From the NCBI GenBank assembly GCA_964549335.1, contig CAZJUQ010000050.1, positions 1 through 64,000 on the forward strand: a DNA stretch of 64,000 nucleotides, read 5' to 3'. The position numbers and the translations under genes are program-made. Positions 52,348-61,259 of the stretch are shown here, piece by piece. The DNA is from Sulfidibacterium sp964549335 (lineage in GTDB: Bacteria > Bacteroidota > Bacteroidia > Bacteroidales > F082). The stretch's first letter is position 1. The number at the start of each line of letters is the position of its first letter. The notes under the pieces were generated by a model, which was not told where the DNA came from, did no database searches, and was given only the letters and a program-made list of their open reading frames with translations.

Positions 52348-54078
52348 ATGTCATATATTAAAACAACAACTGCAAGAACCCTGATTTTCTTTCTGTTTTT
52401 ATTGCCGCTCGTCTCGTGCCGGACGGTGGAAAAAGAAAAAAGCGGAGCGGCAATAAGGCTGAACCAATTGGGATATTATCCCCGGTCGGTTAAAAAAGTT
52501 GTGGTTGTTAACACGAAATCAACAAAATTTCAAATTAAAACCGTTGAGGGAAATACTGTATATGAATACATACTGACAAAAGGGAAATACTGGGACAAAT
52601 CGGGCGAAAATGTTAAAATTGCCGATTTTTCCGATTTTTCGTTACCGGGAAAATATTTCCTTTCGGTAAAGGATGCCCCTCCCGGTCATATTTTCGAAAT
52701 CAGTGACGATTTGTATTCTTCGGCATTCCGGGCTGCCCTGAAAAGTTTTTACTATATACGTTCGGGTATTGATATTGAGGAAAAATATGGCGGAAAGTGG
52801 AGCCGCAAAGGAGGACATCCCGACACCCTGTGTTTTTTCCACAAATCGGCCCAAAGGGGAAAAGGGTTTGCCCCTTCGCCAAAAGGTTGGTACGATGCCG
52901 GTGACTATAACAAGTATGTCGTAAACGGAGGAATATCGGTGGGAACGTTGTTGGCTTTGTATGAAATGTGTCCGGGTATTGCCGGTGACATGTTTGCCGA
53001 AATTCCGGAGAGCGGTAACGGCATTCCCGACATTTTGGATGAAGTAAAATACGAACTCGATTGGTTGTTGACAATGCAAACCCGGACCGGAGCTGCCAAT
53101 ATGAAGTTGACTTCGAAAACCTTTTCGCGGTTTGTCATGCCCGATAAAGATACGTTGAAAAGATATTTTGTGGGAACGGGAACGGCACCCGCTTTAAATC
53201 TTGCTGCAACAACGGCAATGGCAGCAAGAATTTATAAAAGTTATGATGCCGGTTTTGCAGACAGGTGTTTGAAAACGGCAGAAAAAGCATGGAAATGGGC
53301 GGTTGAAAATCCTGATGTTCCGTTCGAAAATCCTGATGATATTAGTACCGGTGAGTACGGCGACACCGATTTTACCGAGGAATTTTGGTGGGCAGCATCA
53401 GAACTCTACCTGACAACAGGGGATGAGTTGTACGAAAATTACCTCTTAACCCGCAAACCATATCTTACATTTGCCGCAGGTGAAAATTGGAGGACTTTTT
53501 TGGGGAATTTGGGAAGTTTTTCACTTTTGGTATCGGCAAAGAAAATTCCTTCGTCTTTGAAAAAAACATTGAACGCTAAATTGTTTTCCACTGCAGATAC
53601 TCTTTTAAAAATTGCAGGAACAATACCTTACCGTATTCCCGTCGATAATTTTGTTTGGGGGTCAAACAGCGACATTTTGGATGCCGCAATGGTTTTGGCG
53701 TATGCTTACAAATTGTCGGGAAACAAAAAATATTTGTACGGTGTAATCGAAACTACGGATTACATTTTCGGGAAAAATGCAACCGGATATTCGTTTATGA
53801 CGGGTTTCGGCGGCAAAACCCCCATACATGTCCACAACCGCATTTGTGCAAGCGACGGCATTGTAGAACCCATACCCGGATTAATAGTCGGTGGACCCAA
53901 TTCTCAAAGGCAAGATGTTGCTGCCGGAGTTACTTATCCCTCCGGTTTCGAGGCAAAAAGTTATGTTGATGCGGAAGCAAGTTACGCTTCAAACGAAACG
54001 GCAATAAACTGGGATGCACCGGCAGTATTTGTTTTGGGATTTCTTACGGAGTGCTCCTCCGTTTCAAGGGGGCGTTAG
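52348..54078 (+). CDS. Glycoside hydrolase family 9 endoglucanase, lipoprotein
   Basis: A 576-residue beta-1,4-glucanase lipoprotein. The ATG at 52348 is used; the signal ends in lipobox LVSC (Cys24). An Ig-like N-terminal domain (about 35-120, starting IRLNQLGYYP) precedes the (alpha/alpha)6 barrel, the normal CelD-like GH9 layout. Catalytic residues are recognisable: Asp183 and Asp186 in GWYDAGDYNKYV, the HVHNR and GGPNS motifs, and the acid Glu550 in YASNETAINW. Being a lipoprotein it may face the cell surface and make oligosaccharides for SusCD. Some GH9 enzymes act on glucosamine polymers, an alternative here. Its stop codon overlaps, antiparallel, that of the next gene. Confidence 0.93.
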   Translation: MSYIKTTTARTLIFFLFLLPLVSCRTVEKEKSGAAIRLNQLGYYPRSVKKVVVVNTKSTKFQIKTVEGNTVYEYILTKGKYWDKSGENVKIADFSDFSLPGKYFLSVKDAPPGHIFEISDDLYSSAFRAALKSFYYIRSGIDIEEKYGGKWSRKGGHPDTLCFFHKSAQRGKGFAPSPKGWYDAGDYNKYVVNGGISVGTLLALYEMCPGIAGDMFAEIPESGNGIPDILDEVKYELDWLLTMQTRTGAANMKLTSKTFSRFVMPDKDTLKRYFVGTGTAPALNLAATTAMAARIYKSYDAGFADRCLKTAEKAWKWAVENPDVPFENPDDISTGEYGDTDFTEEFWWAASELYLTTGDELYENYLLTRKPYLTFAAGENWRTFLGNLGSFSLLVSAKKIPSSLKKTLNAKLFSTADTLLKIAGTIPYRIPVDNFVWGSNSDILDAAMVLAYAYKLSGNKKYLYGVIETTDYIFGKNATGYSFMTGFGGKTPIHVHNRICASDGIVEPIPGLIVGGPNSQRQDVAAGVTYPSGFEAKSYVDAEASYASNETAINWDAPAVFVLGFLTECSSVSRGR

Positions 54079-54860
54079 TCGTTATTTTTGCCTTTAACGG
54101 CATTTACAATATCGTCGTCAACAAGAATACGTCCGCAATATTCGCACACAATAATTTTTTTGTGCAATTTAATGTCCATTTGGTGTTGGGGTGGGATTTT
54201 GTTGAAACATCCGCCGCAGGCATCACGCTGGATTTCAACCACAGCCAAGCCGTTGCGCATGTTTTTTCTAATGCGTTTGTATGCATACAGCAGACGGTCT
54301 TCAATATATTTTTCGTTCTCTTTCGATTTTTCCTCAAGCTCTTTCTCTTCTTTTTCGGTTTCGGCAACAATATCTTTCAGTTCGTTTTTCTTTGCCTCAA
54401 GGTCTTGCATTCTTCCTGCCAATATCTCTTTGGCGTTTGCTATCTCGGTTTCCAATTGTTCAATTTTGAGTTCGGCCTCCTTGATTTTCTTTTCGGCAAG
54501 TTGCTTTTCCAATGTTTGAAATTCTATCTCTTTGGTCAAAGAGTCGTACTCGCGGTTGTTTCGAACATTGTTTTGTTGTTCTTTGTACCTGCTGATAAGG
54601 GCTTCGCACTCTTTAATGGCATTTTTTCTGTCAACAATAAAGTGTTCTTGTTTCTCTTTGTCTTCTTCGAAATTGGATATCCGGGTTTCGAGTCCTGCAA
54701 TTTCATCTTCGAGGTCTTGTACTTCAAGGGGAAGTTCGCCGCGAATAATTTTAATTTTATCAATCTGTGAATCAATCTGTTGTAAGTTGTATAGCGCAAT
54801 AAGTTTTTGCTCTATACTTACCTGTTTTTCTTCGGTTGCTCCGTTTTTTTCTGTTGTCAT
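54075..54860 (-). CDS. Coiled-coil protein with C4-type zinc ribbon
   Basis: A 261-residue cytoplasmic protein. Residues about 20-190 are heptad-rich coiled coil (long Glu/Lys stretches with regular Leu/Ile). The C-terminus has a zinc ribbon with two CxxC knuckles, CGGC and CEYC, as in the DUF164 (zf-RING_7) family. These proteins are widespread and often neighbour Nif3 genes, as here, 18 bases upstream in the direction of transcription. A nucleic-acid-associated role has been suggested for the family; none is certain. It is convergent with, and overlaps by four bases, the end of the PUL. Confidence 0.9.
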   Translation of the reverse strand: MTTEKNGATEEKQVSIEQKLIALYNLQQIDSQIDKIKIIRGELPLEVQDLEDEIAGLETRISNFEEDKEKQEHFIVDRKNAIKECEALISRYKEQQNNVRNNREYDSLTKEIEFQTLEKQLAEKKIKEAELKIEQLETEIANAKEILAGRMQDLEAKKNELKDIVAETEKEEKELEEKSKENEKYIEDRLLYAYKRIRKNMRNGLAVVEIQRDACGGCFNKIPPQHQMDIKLHKKIIVCEYCGRILVDDDIVNAVKGKNND

Positions 54861-54878
54861 GATTATATAATTTCTTTT

Positions 54879-55970
54879 CTAAAAATAAGAAACAGCGTTT
54901 GTATTTACATTTGAAATTTGGAGTGCAAAAGTAGGAAATTTTTTCTTTAAAATGTCAAACAATAAATCTCTTGCAAATTGTTCTGTTTCAAAGTGTCCTG
55001 CATCAACAATTGTCATGCTGCCGTTATACCGGAAAAAATCGTGGTATTTAATATCGGCCGTAATAAAGATATCGGCACCCGAGTTGTAAGCGGCATCTAT
55101 TAAAAAACTTCCGCTGCCGCCGCAAACGGCAACTTTTTCAATTTTTCTGTTTACCAAAGGGCTGTGCCGTAATACTCCCTTCAAAGTATGTTTCACAGTT
55201 TTCAGGAACTCTTCCGGTTTTGTTGCTTTTTTCAAATACCCTGTCATTCCCGCACCTGTTTTTTCGAAAAAGTTGTCCAACGGATAAATATCGTAAGCCA
55301 CCTCTTCGTAAGGATGAACCTCTTTCATTGCCGTAATTACGTTGTTGACGTTGTATTCGGGAACAACGGTTTCTATTCTTACCTCTTGTTCGAAGTGGAG
55401 TTTGCCTTTTTTACCGGTAAAGGGATTGGTGTTCTCGCCGGCTTTAAAGGTTCCCGTTCCTTCAACGTTAAAACTGCAATCGCTGTAATTGCCTATATTT
55501 CCTGCGCCTGCACCTAAAATGGCATTGCGTACCTGTTCGGCATGCGAAACGGGGCAAAAACAGACAATTTTTTTTAACGAATTGTTTTGAGGTTTCAGTA
55601 TTTTCAGGTTTTCCAATTGAAGTTTCCCGGCCAAAATTTTATTTACACCTTCAAAGAGATTGTCGAGATTGGTGTGAGCGGCATAAATTGCAATGTCGTT
55701 TTTAATTGCATCTATCACTATCTGTTCCACGGTGTTTGATCCCGTTAGTTTTTTTATGCCCTTAAAAATCAGGGGGTGGTGGGCAATAATCATGTTTTTG
55801 CCGGTTGATACGGCCTCGTTTAATACCTCCGGGGTTACGTCGAGCGTTATTAGTGCTCCCGTAACTTCGCTCTCTTTGTCGCCTACTATCAATCCCGCAT
55901 TATCGTACGATTCTTGTAACTGCAAAGGAGCATATGTTTCCAAAAAACCGGTTATTTCTTTAACTCTCAT
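54879..55970 (-). CDS. Nif3-like dinuclear metal-centre protein
   Basis: A 363-residue member of the Nif3/YqfO family, hexameric barrels with a two-metal site. The metal-ligand motifs are visible: AHHPLIF (His pair) near residue 63, AAHTNLD near 96, and the C-terminal DAGHFETEQF. The middle region (about 130-230) is the CutA/PII-like insert seen in long members. It is often annotated as a GTP cyclohydrolase I type 2 homologue, but that activity is not established for the family. It is the first gene of a two-gene leftward unit with the zinc-ribbon protein. Confidence 0.93.
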   Translation of the reverse strand: MRVKEITGFLETYAPLQLQESYDNAGLIVGDKESEVTGALITLDVTPEVLNEAVSTGKNMIIAHHPLIFKGIKKLTGSNTVEQIVIDAIKNDIAIYAAHTNLDNLFEGVNKILAGKLQLENLKILKPQNNSLKKIVCFCPVSHAEQVRNAILGAGAGNIGNYSDCSFNVEGTGTFKAGENTNPFTGKKGKLHFEQEVRIETVVPEYNVNNVITAMKEVHPYEEVAYDIYPLDNFFEKTGAGMTGYLKKATKPEEFLKTVKHTLKGVLRHSPLVNRKIEKVAVCGGSGSFLIDAAYNSGADIFITADIKYHDFFRYNGSMTIVDAGHFETEQFARDLLFDILKKKFPTFALQISNVNTNAVSYF

Positions 55971-56087
55971 ATTTAACAGATAAAAATTTTTTTAAAATAA
56001 GTATTTTGTATGCTTAAATTTTTATTAGATTTACGCAATTTTTTTTCAAAGGGTAAAAGTATCGCAAATTAATACATAAATTAAAAC

Positions 56088-57152
56088 GTGTGGAGAATTT
56101 TTCTTTTTCCTTTTGCATTGCTGTATAAAGCGGCAGTGCTTCTAAGACATCTGCTTTTCGATCTGGGGCTTTTGAAATCGGTTGAATTTTCATTGCCGGT
56201 AATCAGCGTTGGAAATATTACAATGGGAGGCACAGGAAAGACACCGCATATAGAGTATTTGGTTAATTTGTTGATGCCTGATTACAATCTTGCAATACTT
56301 AGCCGGGGTTATAAACGGAAAACTAATAACTTTATAATCGCCAATCAATACTCCACTTGCGAAGATATTGGCGACGAACCTTTGCAATATGTAAAAAAGT
56401 TTTCCAATAAAATTACCGTGGCGGTTGACACAAACAGGGTAAACGGAATAAACAATCTGGTGCAAAACGACAAAGACCTCGACGTAGTTTTGCTTGACGA
56501 TGCATTTCAGCACAGATATGTAAAACCGGGTTTGTCTATTTTATTGACCGACTATCGCAACCTTTACGTTGACGATTATCTTTTCCCCGTAGGAACGTTA
56601 AGAGACACCGTTGCTTCGGCAAAACGTGCCGACATAATAATAGTGACGAAAACCGATAAGGTGCTTTCTCCCATTGTTCGCAAGAATGTCCGTAACAAGT
56701 TGAACATTTCGGGACACCAAAACCTCTATTTTTCATATCTGGTTCATGAAAAGTGCAAACCTTTTCCCGGGTTCGATTTGCCCGATATGAACGATAAAAA
56801 GTACAGCGCAATTATTATGTTTGCGGGTATTGCCAATACATATCCCATGAAAGAACATTTGCGCGATAAGTGCAGCGAACTTATAGCTTTGGAATTTCCC
56901 GACCATCATAAATACAGAAAACAAGATGTGGAACTGATAAAGAAAACGTTTGATAATCAGTTTACAAGAAAAAAAGTTATTGTTACCACGGAAAAAGATG
57001 TTATGCGTTTGATAAATTCTCCCTACCTTCGCCTCCTGAAAGATTTGCCGGTCTATTATTTACCCGTACAGGTAAAATTTCACGGACTTGACGAAACCAA
57101 TTTTAAAAATCAAATAAAGAAATATGTTAGGGAAAATAAAAGAAACAACTGA
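56088..57152 (+). CDS. lpxK: Tetraacyldisaccharide 4'-kinase LpxK
   Basis: LpxK phosphorylates the 4' position of the lipid A disaccharide at the cytoplasmic face of the inner membrane. It begins at a GTG; an N-terminal hydrophobic helix (about 4-28) is the membrane anchor. The P-loop is VGNITMGGTGKTP (41-53), followed by LSRGYKRKT and the catalytic DDAFQHRYV segment. The 354-residue length is normal. It overlaps the following nucleoside phosphorylase gene by 29 bases, which implies coupled translation. Confidence 0.95.
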   Translation: MWRIFLFPFALLYKAAVLLRHLLFDLGLLKSVEFSLPVISVGNITMGGTGKTPHIEYLVNLLMPDYNLAILSRGYKRKTNNFIIANQYSTCEDIGDEPLQYVKKFSNKITVAVDTNRVNGINNLVQNDKDLDVVLLDDAFQHRYVKPGLSILLTDYRNLYVDDYLFPVGTLRDTVASAKRADIIIVTKTDKVLSPIVRKNVRNKLNISGHQNLYFSYLVHEKCKPFPGFDLPDMNDKKYSAIIMFAGIANTYPMKEHLRDKCSELIALEFPDHHKYRKQDVELIKKTFDNQFTRKKVIVTTEKDVMRLINSPYLRLLKDLPVYYLPVQVKFHGLDETNFKNQIKKYVRENKRNN

Positions 57153-57933
57153 TTTTATAAACAAAAATATTGACAGCAAACCATTTATAGGCATCATTCT
57201 CGGCTCGGGTTTGGGCGATTTGGCAAATGACATTGAGAAAGAAACCGAAATATTTTACAAGGATATCCCTAATTTTCCCGTTTCGACGGTAAACGGACAC
57301 GCCGGAAAGTTGTTGTTTGGAAAACTCAACGGTGTTGATGTGGTTGCCATGGAAGGAAGATTTCATTTTTACGAGGGGTATTCAATGCAAGAGGTTACCT
57401 TTCCGGTAAGGGTAATGAAACAGTTGGGTATCAATTATCTTTTTGTTTCGAATGCCAGCGGTGGTGTAAACCCCGATTTTGAAGTTGGCGACATAATGTT
57501 CATTACCGATCATATCAACCTGTTGCCAAATCCGTTAATAGGCCGGAATATTGACGAGCTGGGTCCCCGTTTTGTTGATATGAGTGAAGCATACGACAAA
57601 AAGCTGCTGAGTCTTGCTTCACGTATTGCACGCCACCACGGAATACGTTTCAAAACGGGTGTTTATGCAGGAGTATCGGGTCCCACATACGAAACCCCTT
57701 CGGAATACCATTACATAAGAGTGCTTGGAGCCGATGCCGTGGGCATGTCAACGGTACCCGAAGTAATTGTTGCACGTCATATGAACCTGCCGGTGTTTGC
57801 CGTTTCAGTTATTTCCGATTTGGGTGTAAAAGGTAAAATCATAGAGATATCACACGAAGAGGTTATTGCAGCCGTTAAACAGGTGACTCCGAAACTGGTA
57901 CAAATAATTAAAGACTTGGTTAAAGAACTTTAA
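57124..57933 (+). CDS. Purine nucleoside phosphorylase
   Basis: A 269-residue trimeric-type purine nucleoside phosphorylase that converts (deoxy)guanosine and inosine plus phosphate to base and pentose 1-phosphate. Motifs: phosphate-binding GIILGSGLGDLA, VNGHAGKL, base-site YAGVSGPTYETPSEY, and VISDLGVKG. It starts inside the lpxK coding sequence (29-base overlap) and ends ten bases before lpxH, so a salvage enzyme is embedded in a lipid A operon. No unusual residue is seen at the active site. Confidence 0.94.
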   Translation: MLGKIKETTDFINKNIDSKPFIGIILGSGLGDLANDIEKETEIFYKDIPNFPVSTVNGHAGKLLFGKLNGVDVVAMEGRFHFYEGYSMQEVTFPVRVMKQLGINYLFVSNASGGVNPDFEVGDIMFITDHINLLPNPLIGRNIDELGPRFVDMSEAYDKKLLSLASRIARHHGIRFKTGVYAGVSGPTYETPSEYHYIRVLGADAVGMSTVPEVIVARHMNLPVFAVSVISDLGVKGKIIEISHEEVIAAVKQVTPKLVQIIKDLVKEL

Positions 57934-57943
57934 TTAATCTCTT

Positions 57944-58729
57944 TTGAACAATAAAAAGTTATATTTTGCCTCCGATTTCCATTTGGGAATACCCGATTAC
58001 GAGAGTAGTTTGGCAAGGGAAAAATTGCTTGTAAACTGGCTGGAAGAAATAAGCCGCGATGCAGCCGCAATATTTCTTATGGGTGACATTTTCGATTTTT
58101 GGTATGAATACAAACAGGTTGTTCCCAAAGGTTATGTGCGTCTGTTGGGAGCGTTGGCAAAAATTACCGACGCAGGAATACCCGTTCATATTTTTAAGGG
58201 AAATCACGATTTATGGGCATTCGATTATTTGGAAAAGGAGGTGGGAGTAATACTTCACCGGAAATCCGATATTTTTGAATTTGAGGGAAAGAGTTTTTTT
58301 CTTGCCCACGGTGATGGCCTCGGTCCGGGCGATGCAGGATACAAAATGCTGAAAAAGATTTTTGAAAACAGGATAAACCAGTTTCTCTTCAGGTGGTTAC
58401 ATCCCGATTTGGGAATATCGCTGGGTCTCTTTTTTTCGAGAAGAAGCCGGCTTGCCAAGTATATCAAAGGAAAAAAGAGAAAAGAAAAAATTCCCGTAAG
58501 AGAGGAAATGTTGTACCTTTACGCTGAAAAAAAGCTGGAAAAGTACAACGGAATAGACTATTTTATATTTGGACACAATCATAGGGTTGTTCAGGAAAAT
58601 ATTAACGGACACACGCAAATTGTTATTCTCGGCGATTGGTTGTCGCTGTTTTCATATGCGGTTTTCAGTGAGGGAAAATTGACCGTAAGACGCTATAAAA
58701 AAGATGAAACCGAAAAAGAGACGGAGTAA
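57944..58729 (+). CDS. lpxH: UDP-2,3-diacylglucosamine diphosphatase LpxH
   Basis: LpxH removes UMP from UDP-diacylglucosamine to give lipid X, an early lipid A step. The start codon is TTG. All calcineurin-like metallophosphatase motifs are there: DFH (11-13), GDIFDFW (47-53), GNHD (86-89), HGDG (122-125) and GHNH (about 208-211). A basic amphipathic stretch (SRRSRLAKYIKGKKRKEK) suits membrane association. At 261 residues it is slightly longer than the E. coli enzyme. It overlaps the psd gene by 26 bases. Confidence 0.93.
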   Translation: MNNKKLYFASDFHLGIPDYESSLAREKLLVNWLEEISRDAAAIFLMGDIFDFWYEYKQVVPKGYVRLLGALAKITDAGIPVHIFKGNHDLWAFDYLEKEVGVILHRKSDIFEFEGKSFFLAHGDGLGPGDAGYKMLKKIFENRINQFLFRWLHPDLGISLGLFFSRRSRLAKYIKGKKRKEKIPVREEMLYLYAEKKLEKYNGIDYFIFGHNHRVVQENINGHTQIVILGDWLSLFSYAVFSEGKLTVRRYKKDETEKETE

Positions 58730-59681
58730 ATTAATAAAATTTTTTGCTTTACTTTTATTACTTGTTTTTATGATTTTTTATCCATTTGGCAAACCGGAAA
58801 GAATACAATACATAGACAGACAAACCGGCGACACATTGGTGGAGAGGGTGCCCGGTGAGTTTTGGTTGTATTGGCTATACAACAACCCGGTGGGTGAATT
58901 GTCGTTGGAAACAATAATAAAGCGAAAAATAATTTCCTCTTTTTACGGCAGGCTGATGGATAAACCCTCTTCTGCAAAAAGAATACCCCTGTTCGTGAAA
59001 AAATACGGTATTGATTTATCAATAGCCCAAAAACAAAAATTCAACAGTTTCAACGATTTTTTTACAAGGAAGCTGAAACCCGAAGCACGACCCATAGATA
59101 CATCAGAGGGGGCCGTTGTTTCTCCCGCCGACGGAAAAGTGTTTGCCTGGAGTGTGATAAAAAATACAAATTTTATTGTCAAAGGGCATAAATTCAATCT
59201 GAGAAATTTTCTGGAGAACGACACTTTGTTCAATAAGTTTAAAAACGGCAGCCTGCTGTTATTCAGGTTGAGCCCGGCCGATTATCACAGATTTCATTTC
59301 CCCGTTGACGGAAAGATTATTGCTCAAAATTCGATAAAAGGCGATTATTATTCCGTTTCGCCCCTTGCCGTTAAAAATAAAATCAGGATATTTTGCGAGA
59401 ACAAAAGAATGTTTACCCTGATAAAAACAAAACTGTTCGGCGATATGCTTATGTCGGAAATAGGTGCTACAATGGTGGGTACCATAATTCAGACCTACAA
59501 AGGTGATGTTGCCGTTAAAGGAGCCGAAAAGGGATTTTTTAAGTTCGGCGGCTCATCGATAATATTGCTTTTTGAAAAAAACAGGGTAAAAATCGATGAA
59601 GATTTGCTGATAAACACTTCGCAAGGCTTTGAAACCTCGGTAAAGGTGGGCGAACATGTTGCCGAAGCCGTCGGAAAATAG
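58704..59681 (+). CDS. psd: Phosphatidylserine decarboxylase proenzyme
   Basis: This enzyme makes phosphatidylethanolamine from phosphatidylserine at the inner membrane. The 325-residue proenzyme has an N-terminal helix (about 10-28), the catalytic segments VVSPADGKV and RLSPADYHRFHFPVDG, and the self-cleavage site FGGSS (281-285), where Ser becomes the pyruvoyl group. It is the larger, eukaryote-like class rather than the short Bacteroidota PSD. It starts inside lpxH and ends three bases before the convergent trmO gene. Confidence 0.93.
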   Translation: MKPKKRRSKLIKFFALLLLLVFMIFYPFGKPERIQYIDRQTGDTLVERVPGEFWLYWLYNNPVGELSLETIIKRKIISSFYGRLMDKPSSAKRIPLFVKKYGIDLSIAQKQKFNSFNDFFTRKLKPEARPIDTSEGAVVSPADGKVFAWSVIKNTNFIVKGHKFNLRNFLENDTLFNKFKNGSLLLFRLSPADYHRFHFPVDGKIIAQNSIKGDYYSVSPLAVKNKIRIFCENKRMFTLIKTKLFGDMLMSEIGATMVGTIIQTYKGDVAVKGAEKGFFKFGGSSIILLFEKNRVKIDEDLLINTSQGFETSVKVGEHVAEAVGK

Positions 59682-59684
59682 TTG

Positions 59685-60137
59685 TTAATCTTTTTTTTCC
59701 AACCAACCGTTTACAGCTCCGGGATAATAGTCAATTTCGGGAACATAAGGTTTTATGTCTATCAATGGTGTTCCGTCAATCATATCGGCACCGGTAAAAA
59801 AAATTTTATTTTGTTCTATTTTCAAAATTTTCACAATGGTTTGTCCCAACGCATTGGGGCGGCGCGGACTTCTAATGGCAAACACTCCTCTCAAATTGTG
59901 GTTCCGGGGTGTTATTTGCAGCAAGTCGTAGTTTTGCGATTTATGAAAATGAAACAGAAGGTAAAGATGAGAAAACGATTCCAAATCTTTGAGACCACCG
60001 GCGTACTCGGGGAAAACTTCGGCGATTCCGTCGTTGTTTTCCCCGAATCGCCCTTGCCGCGGTATCTTTTTTTTATCGTTGCCGAAAGGGGTGTGAATTA
60101 TCCCTATCGGTTTGAAAACTATCTCTTTGTTTTTCAT
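59685..60137 (-). CDS. trmO: tRNA m6t6A37 methyltransferase TrmO (YaeB/TsaA family)
   Basis: A 150-residue beta-barrel SAM-dependent enzyme that methylates t6A37 in tRNA-Thr. The family signature FKPIGIIHTPFG at the start, EVFPEYAGGLKDLE, FHFHKS, and GVFAIRSPRRPNALGQT are all visible. The length is that of the single-domain form. It uses the product of TsaD, whose gene is at the other end of the window. It converges with psd and ends ten bases after the thioredoxin gene starts downstream on the same strand. Confidence 0.92.
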   Translation of the reverse strand: MKNKEIVFKPIGIIHTPFGNDKKKIPRQGRFGENNDGIAEVFPEYAGGLKDLESFSHLYLLFHFHKSQNYDLLQITPRNHNLRGVFAIRSPRRPNALGQTIVKILKIEQNKIFFTGADMIDGTPLIDIKPYVPEIDYYPGAVNGWLEKKD

Positions 60138-60146
60138 TATAATGTA

Positions 60147-60443
60147 TTATACATATCTCTTTACTATTTCGGTTAGTTGATGTGCCGGAATTACTCCCGC
60201 CTGCCGCCAAAGCACCTGTCCGTTTTTAAATATCATAAGTGTAGGTACGTTTTGTATCATCCACTTACGGGCAACGGCCGGATTTTTGTCAACGTCAACG
60301 GTAAGTATCCTTATATTTTCGCCGAGTACCCTTTTCACCTCTTTAAGAATAGGCGGCATCATACGGCAAGGTTGGCACCACTCCGCCGAAAAGTCTATCA
60401 ATACGGGCTTATTCGAATTTATTATATCATTAAATTTACTCAT
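60147..60443 (-). CDS. Thioredoxin-family protein
   Basis: The ATG at 60443 (MSKFNDIINS) is preferred; an upstream in-frame start would add nine basic residues. The 98-residue protein has the thioredoxin fold with active site WCQPC (22-26), a Gln replacing the Gly of WCGPC, and the cis-Pro in NVPTLMIF. The changed central residue usually shifts redox potential. There is no signal peptide, so it acts in the cytoplasm. It lies between pdxJ and trmO and may be co-transcribed with both. Confidence 0.9.
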   Translation of the reverse strand: MSKFNDIINSNKPVLIDFSAEWCQPCRMMPPILKEVKRVLGENIRILTVDVDKNPAVARKWMIQNVPTLMIFKNGQVLWRQAGVIPAHQLTEIVKRYV

Positions 60444-60508
60444 GGTTTTTCTCCTTTTTGGCGGAGACAAAACAAATTTTGTTCCCCCGTAAAAAGGCTG
60501 TCATTTTT

Positions 60509-61228
60509 TCATTCGGTACGCAATGCTCTGCGGTATAGTTGAATGGTGTTTTCGAGTCCGAGGTATAAAGCGTCGCAAATAAGGGCGTGGCCTATGGAGA
60601 CTTCGTCCAAAAAGGGAATGTTTTGGGCGAAAAAGTGCAGGTTTTCCAAATTTAAATCGTGTCCGGCATTTAATCCGAGGCCGGTCTCTTTAACGATTTT
60701 TGCCGTCTCGACAAAGGGTTTAACGGCGGCATATTTATCATGTTTGTATCCCGTTGCATAACTTTCGGTGTATAGTTCCACCCTGTCGGTTCCTGTAAGG
60801 CAGGCTTTTTCGGCCATTTCGGGGATGGCATCGATAAATATCGAAGTTCTTATTCCCGCCTCTTTAAAACGGGATATAACCTCGGAGAGGAAAGAGCGGT
60901 TTTTTACGACATCCCATCCGTGGTCTGATGTAAGCTGGTTAGGATCGTCAGGAACTAATGTTACCTGATCGGGTTTAAATTTTAAAACCAAGTCGATAAA
61001 TTTTGGGATAGGATTGCCCTCGATATTGAACTCGGTGGTTATTAACGGACGCAACAGCTCCACATCTTTGTATTTAATATGCCGTTCGTCGGGACGAGGA
61101 TGGACGGTGATTCCTTGTGCCCCGAAACGTTCGCAATCGACTGCGGCTTTTTGGACGTCGGGTAAATTTCCGCCGCGGGCATTACGCAATGTTGCAATTT
61201 TGTTTATGTTTACACTTAATCGTATCAT
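60509..61228 (-). CDS. pdxJ: Pyridoxine 5'-phosphate synthase PdxJ
   Basis: PdxJ condenses deoxyxylulose 5-phosphate with aminoacetone phosphate to form pyridoxine 5'-phosphate in the vitamin B6 pathway. The ATG at 61228 gives the standard start MIRLSVNINKIATLRNARGG; the frame extends a few codons further up but this start is conserved. ITVHPRPDERHI, the FNIEGNP phosphate region, VTLVPD and GLNAGHDLN are the usual active-site segments. The length of 239 residues is normal. It has its own -7 box just upstream. Confidence 0.95.
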   Translation of the reverse strand: MIRLSVNINKIATLRNARGGNLPDVQKAAVDCERFGAQGITVHPRPDERHIKYKDVELLRPLITTEFNIEGNPIPKFIDLVLKFKPDQVTLVPDDPNQLTSDHGWDVVKNRSFLSEVISRFKEAGIRTSIFIDAIPEMAEKACLTGTDRVELYTESYATGYKHDKYAAVKPFVETAKIVKETGLGLNAGHDLNLENLHFFAQNIPFLDEVSIGHALICDALYLGLENTIQLYRRALRTE

Positions 61229-61246
61229 ATTAACGAACTTTTCGGG

Positions 61247-61254
61247 CAAAGGTA
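61247..61254 (-). promoter_or_regulatory. Candidate -7 box of pdxJ
   Basis: TACCTTTG on the minus strand matches TAnnTTTG and predicts a leader of about 15 bases. It lies between the DUF1573 stop codon (61260) and pdxJ, so pdxJ can be expressed apart from the upstream genes. Confidence 0.5.
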
Positions 61255-61259
61255 TAAAT

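Noticed and set aside
54051..54770. 239-codon plus-strand frame after GH9, Phe-rich and hydrophobic
   Set aside because: It is the reverse complement of the zinc-ribbon coiled-coil gene; Lys/Glu codons read backward give Phe/Leu, which explains the false membrane-protein look.
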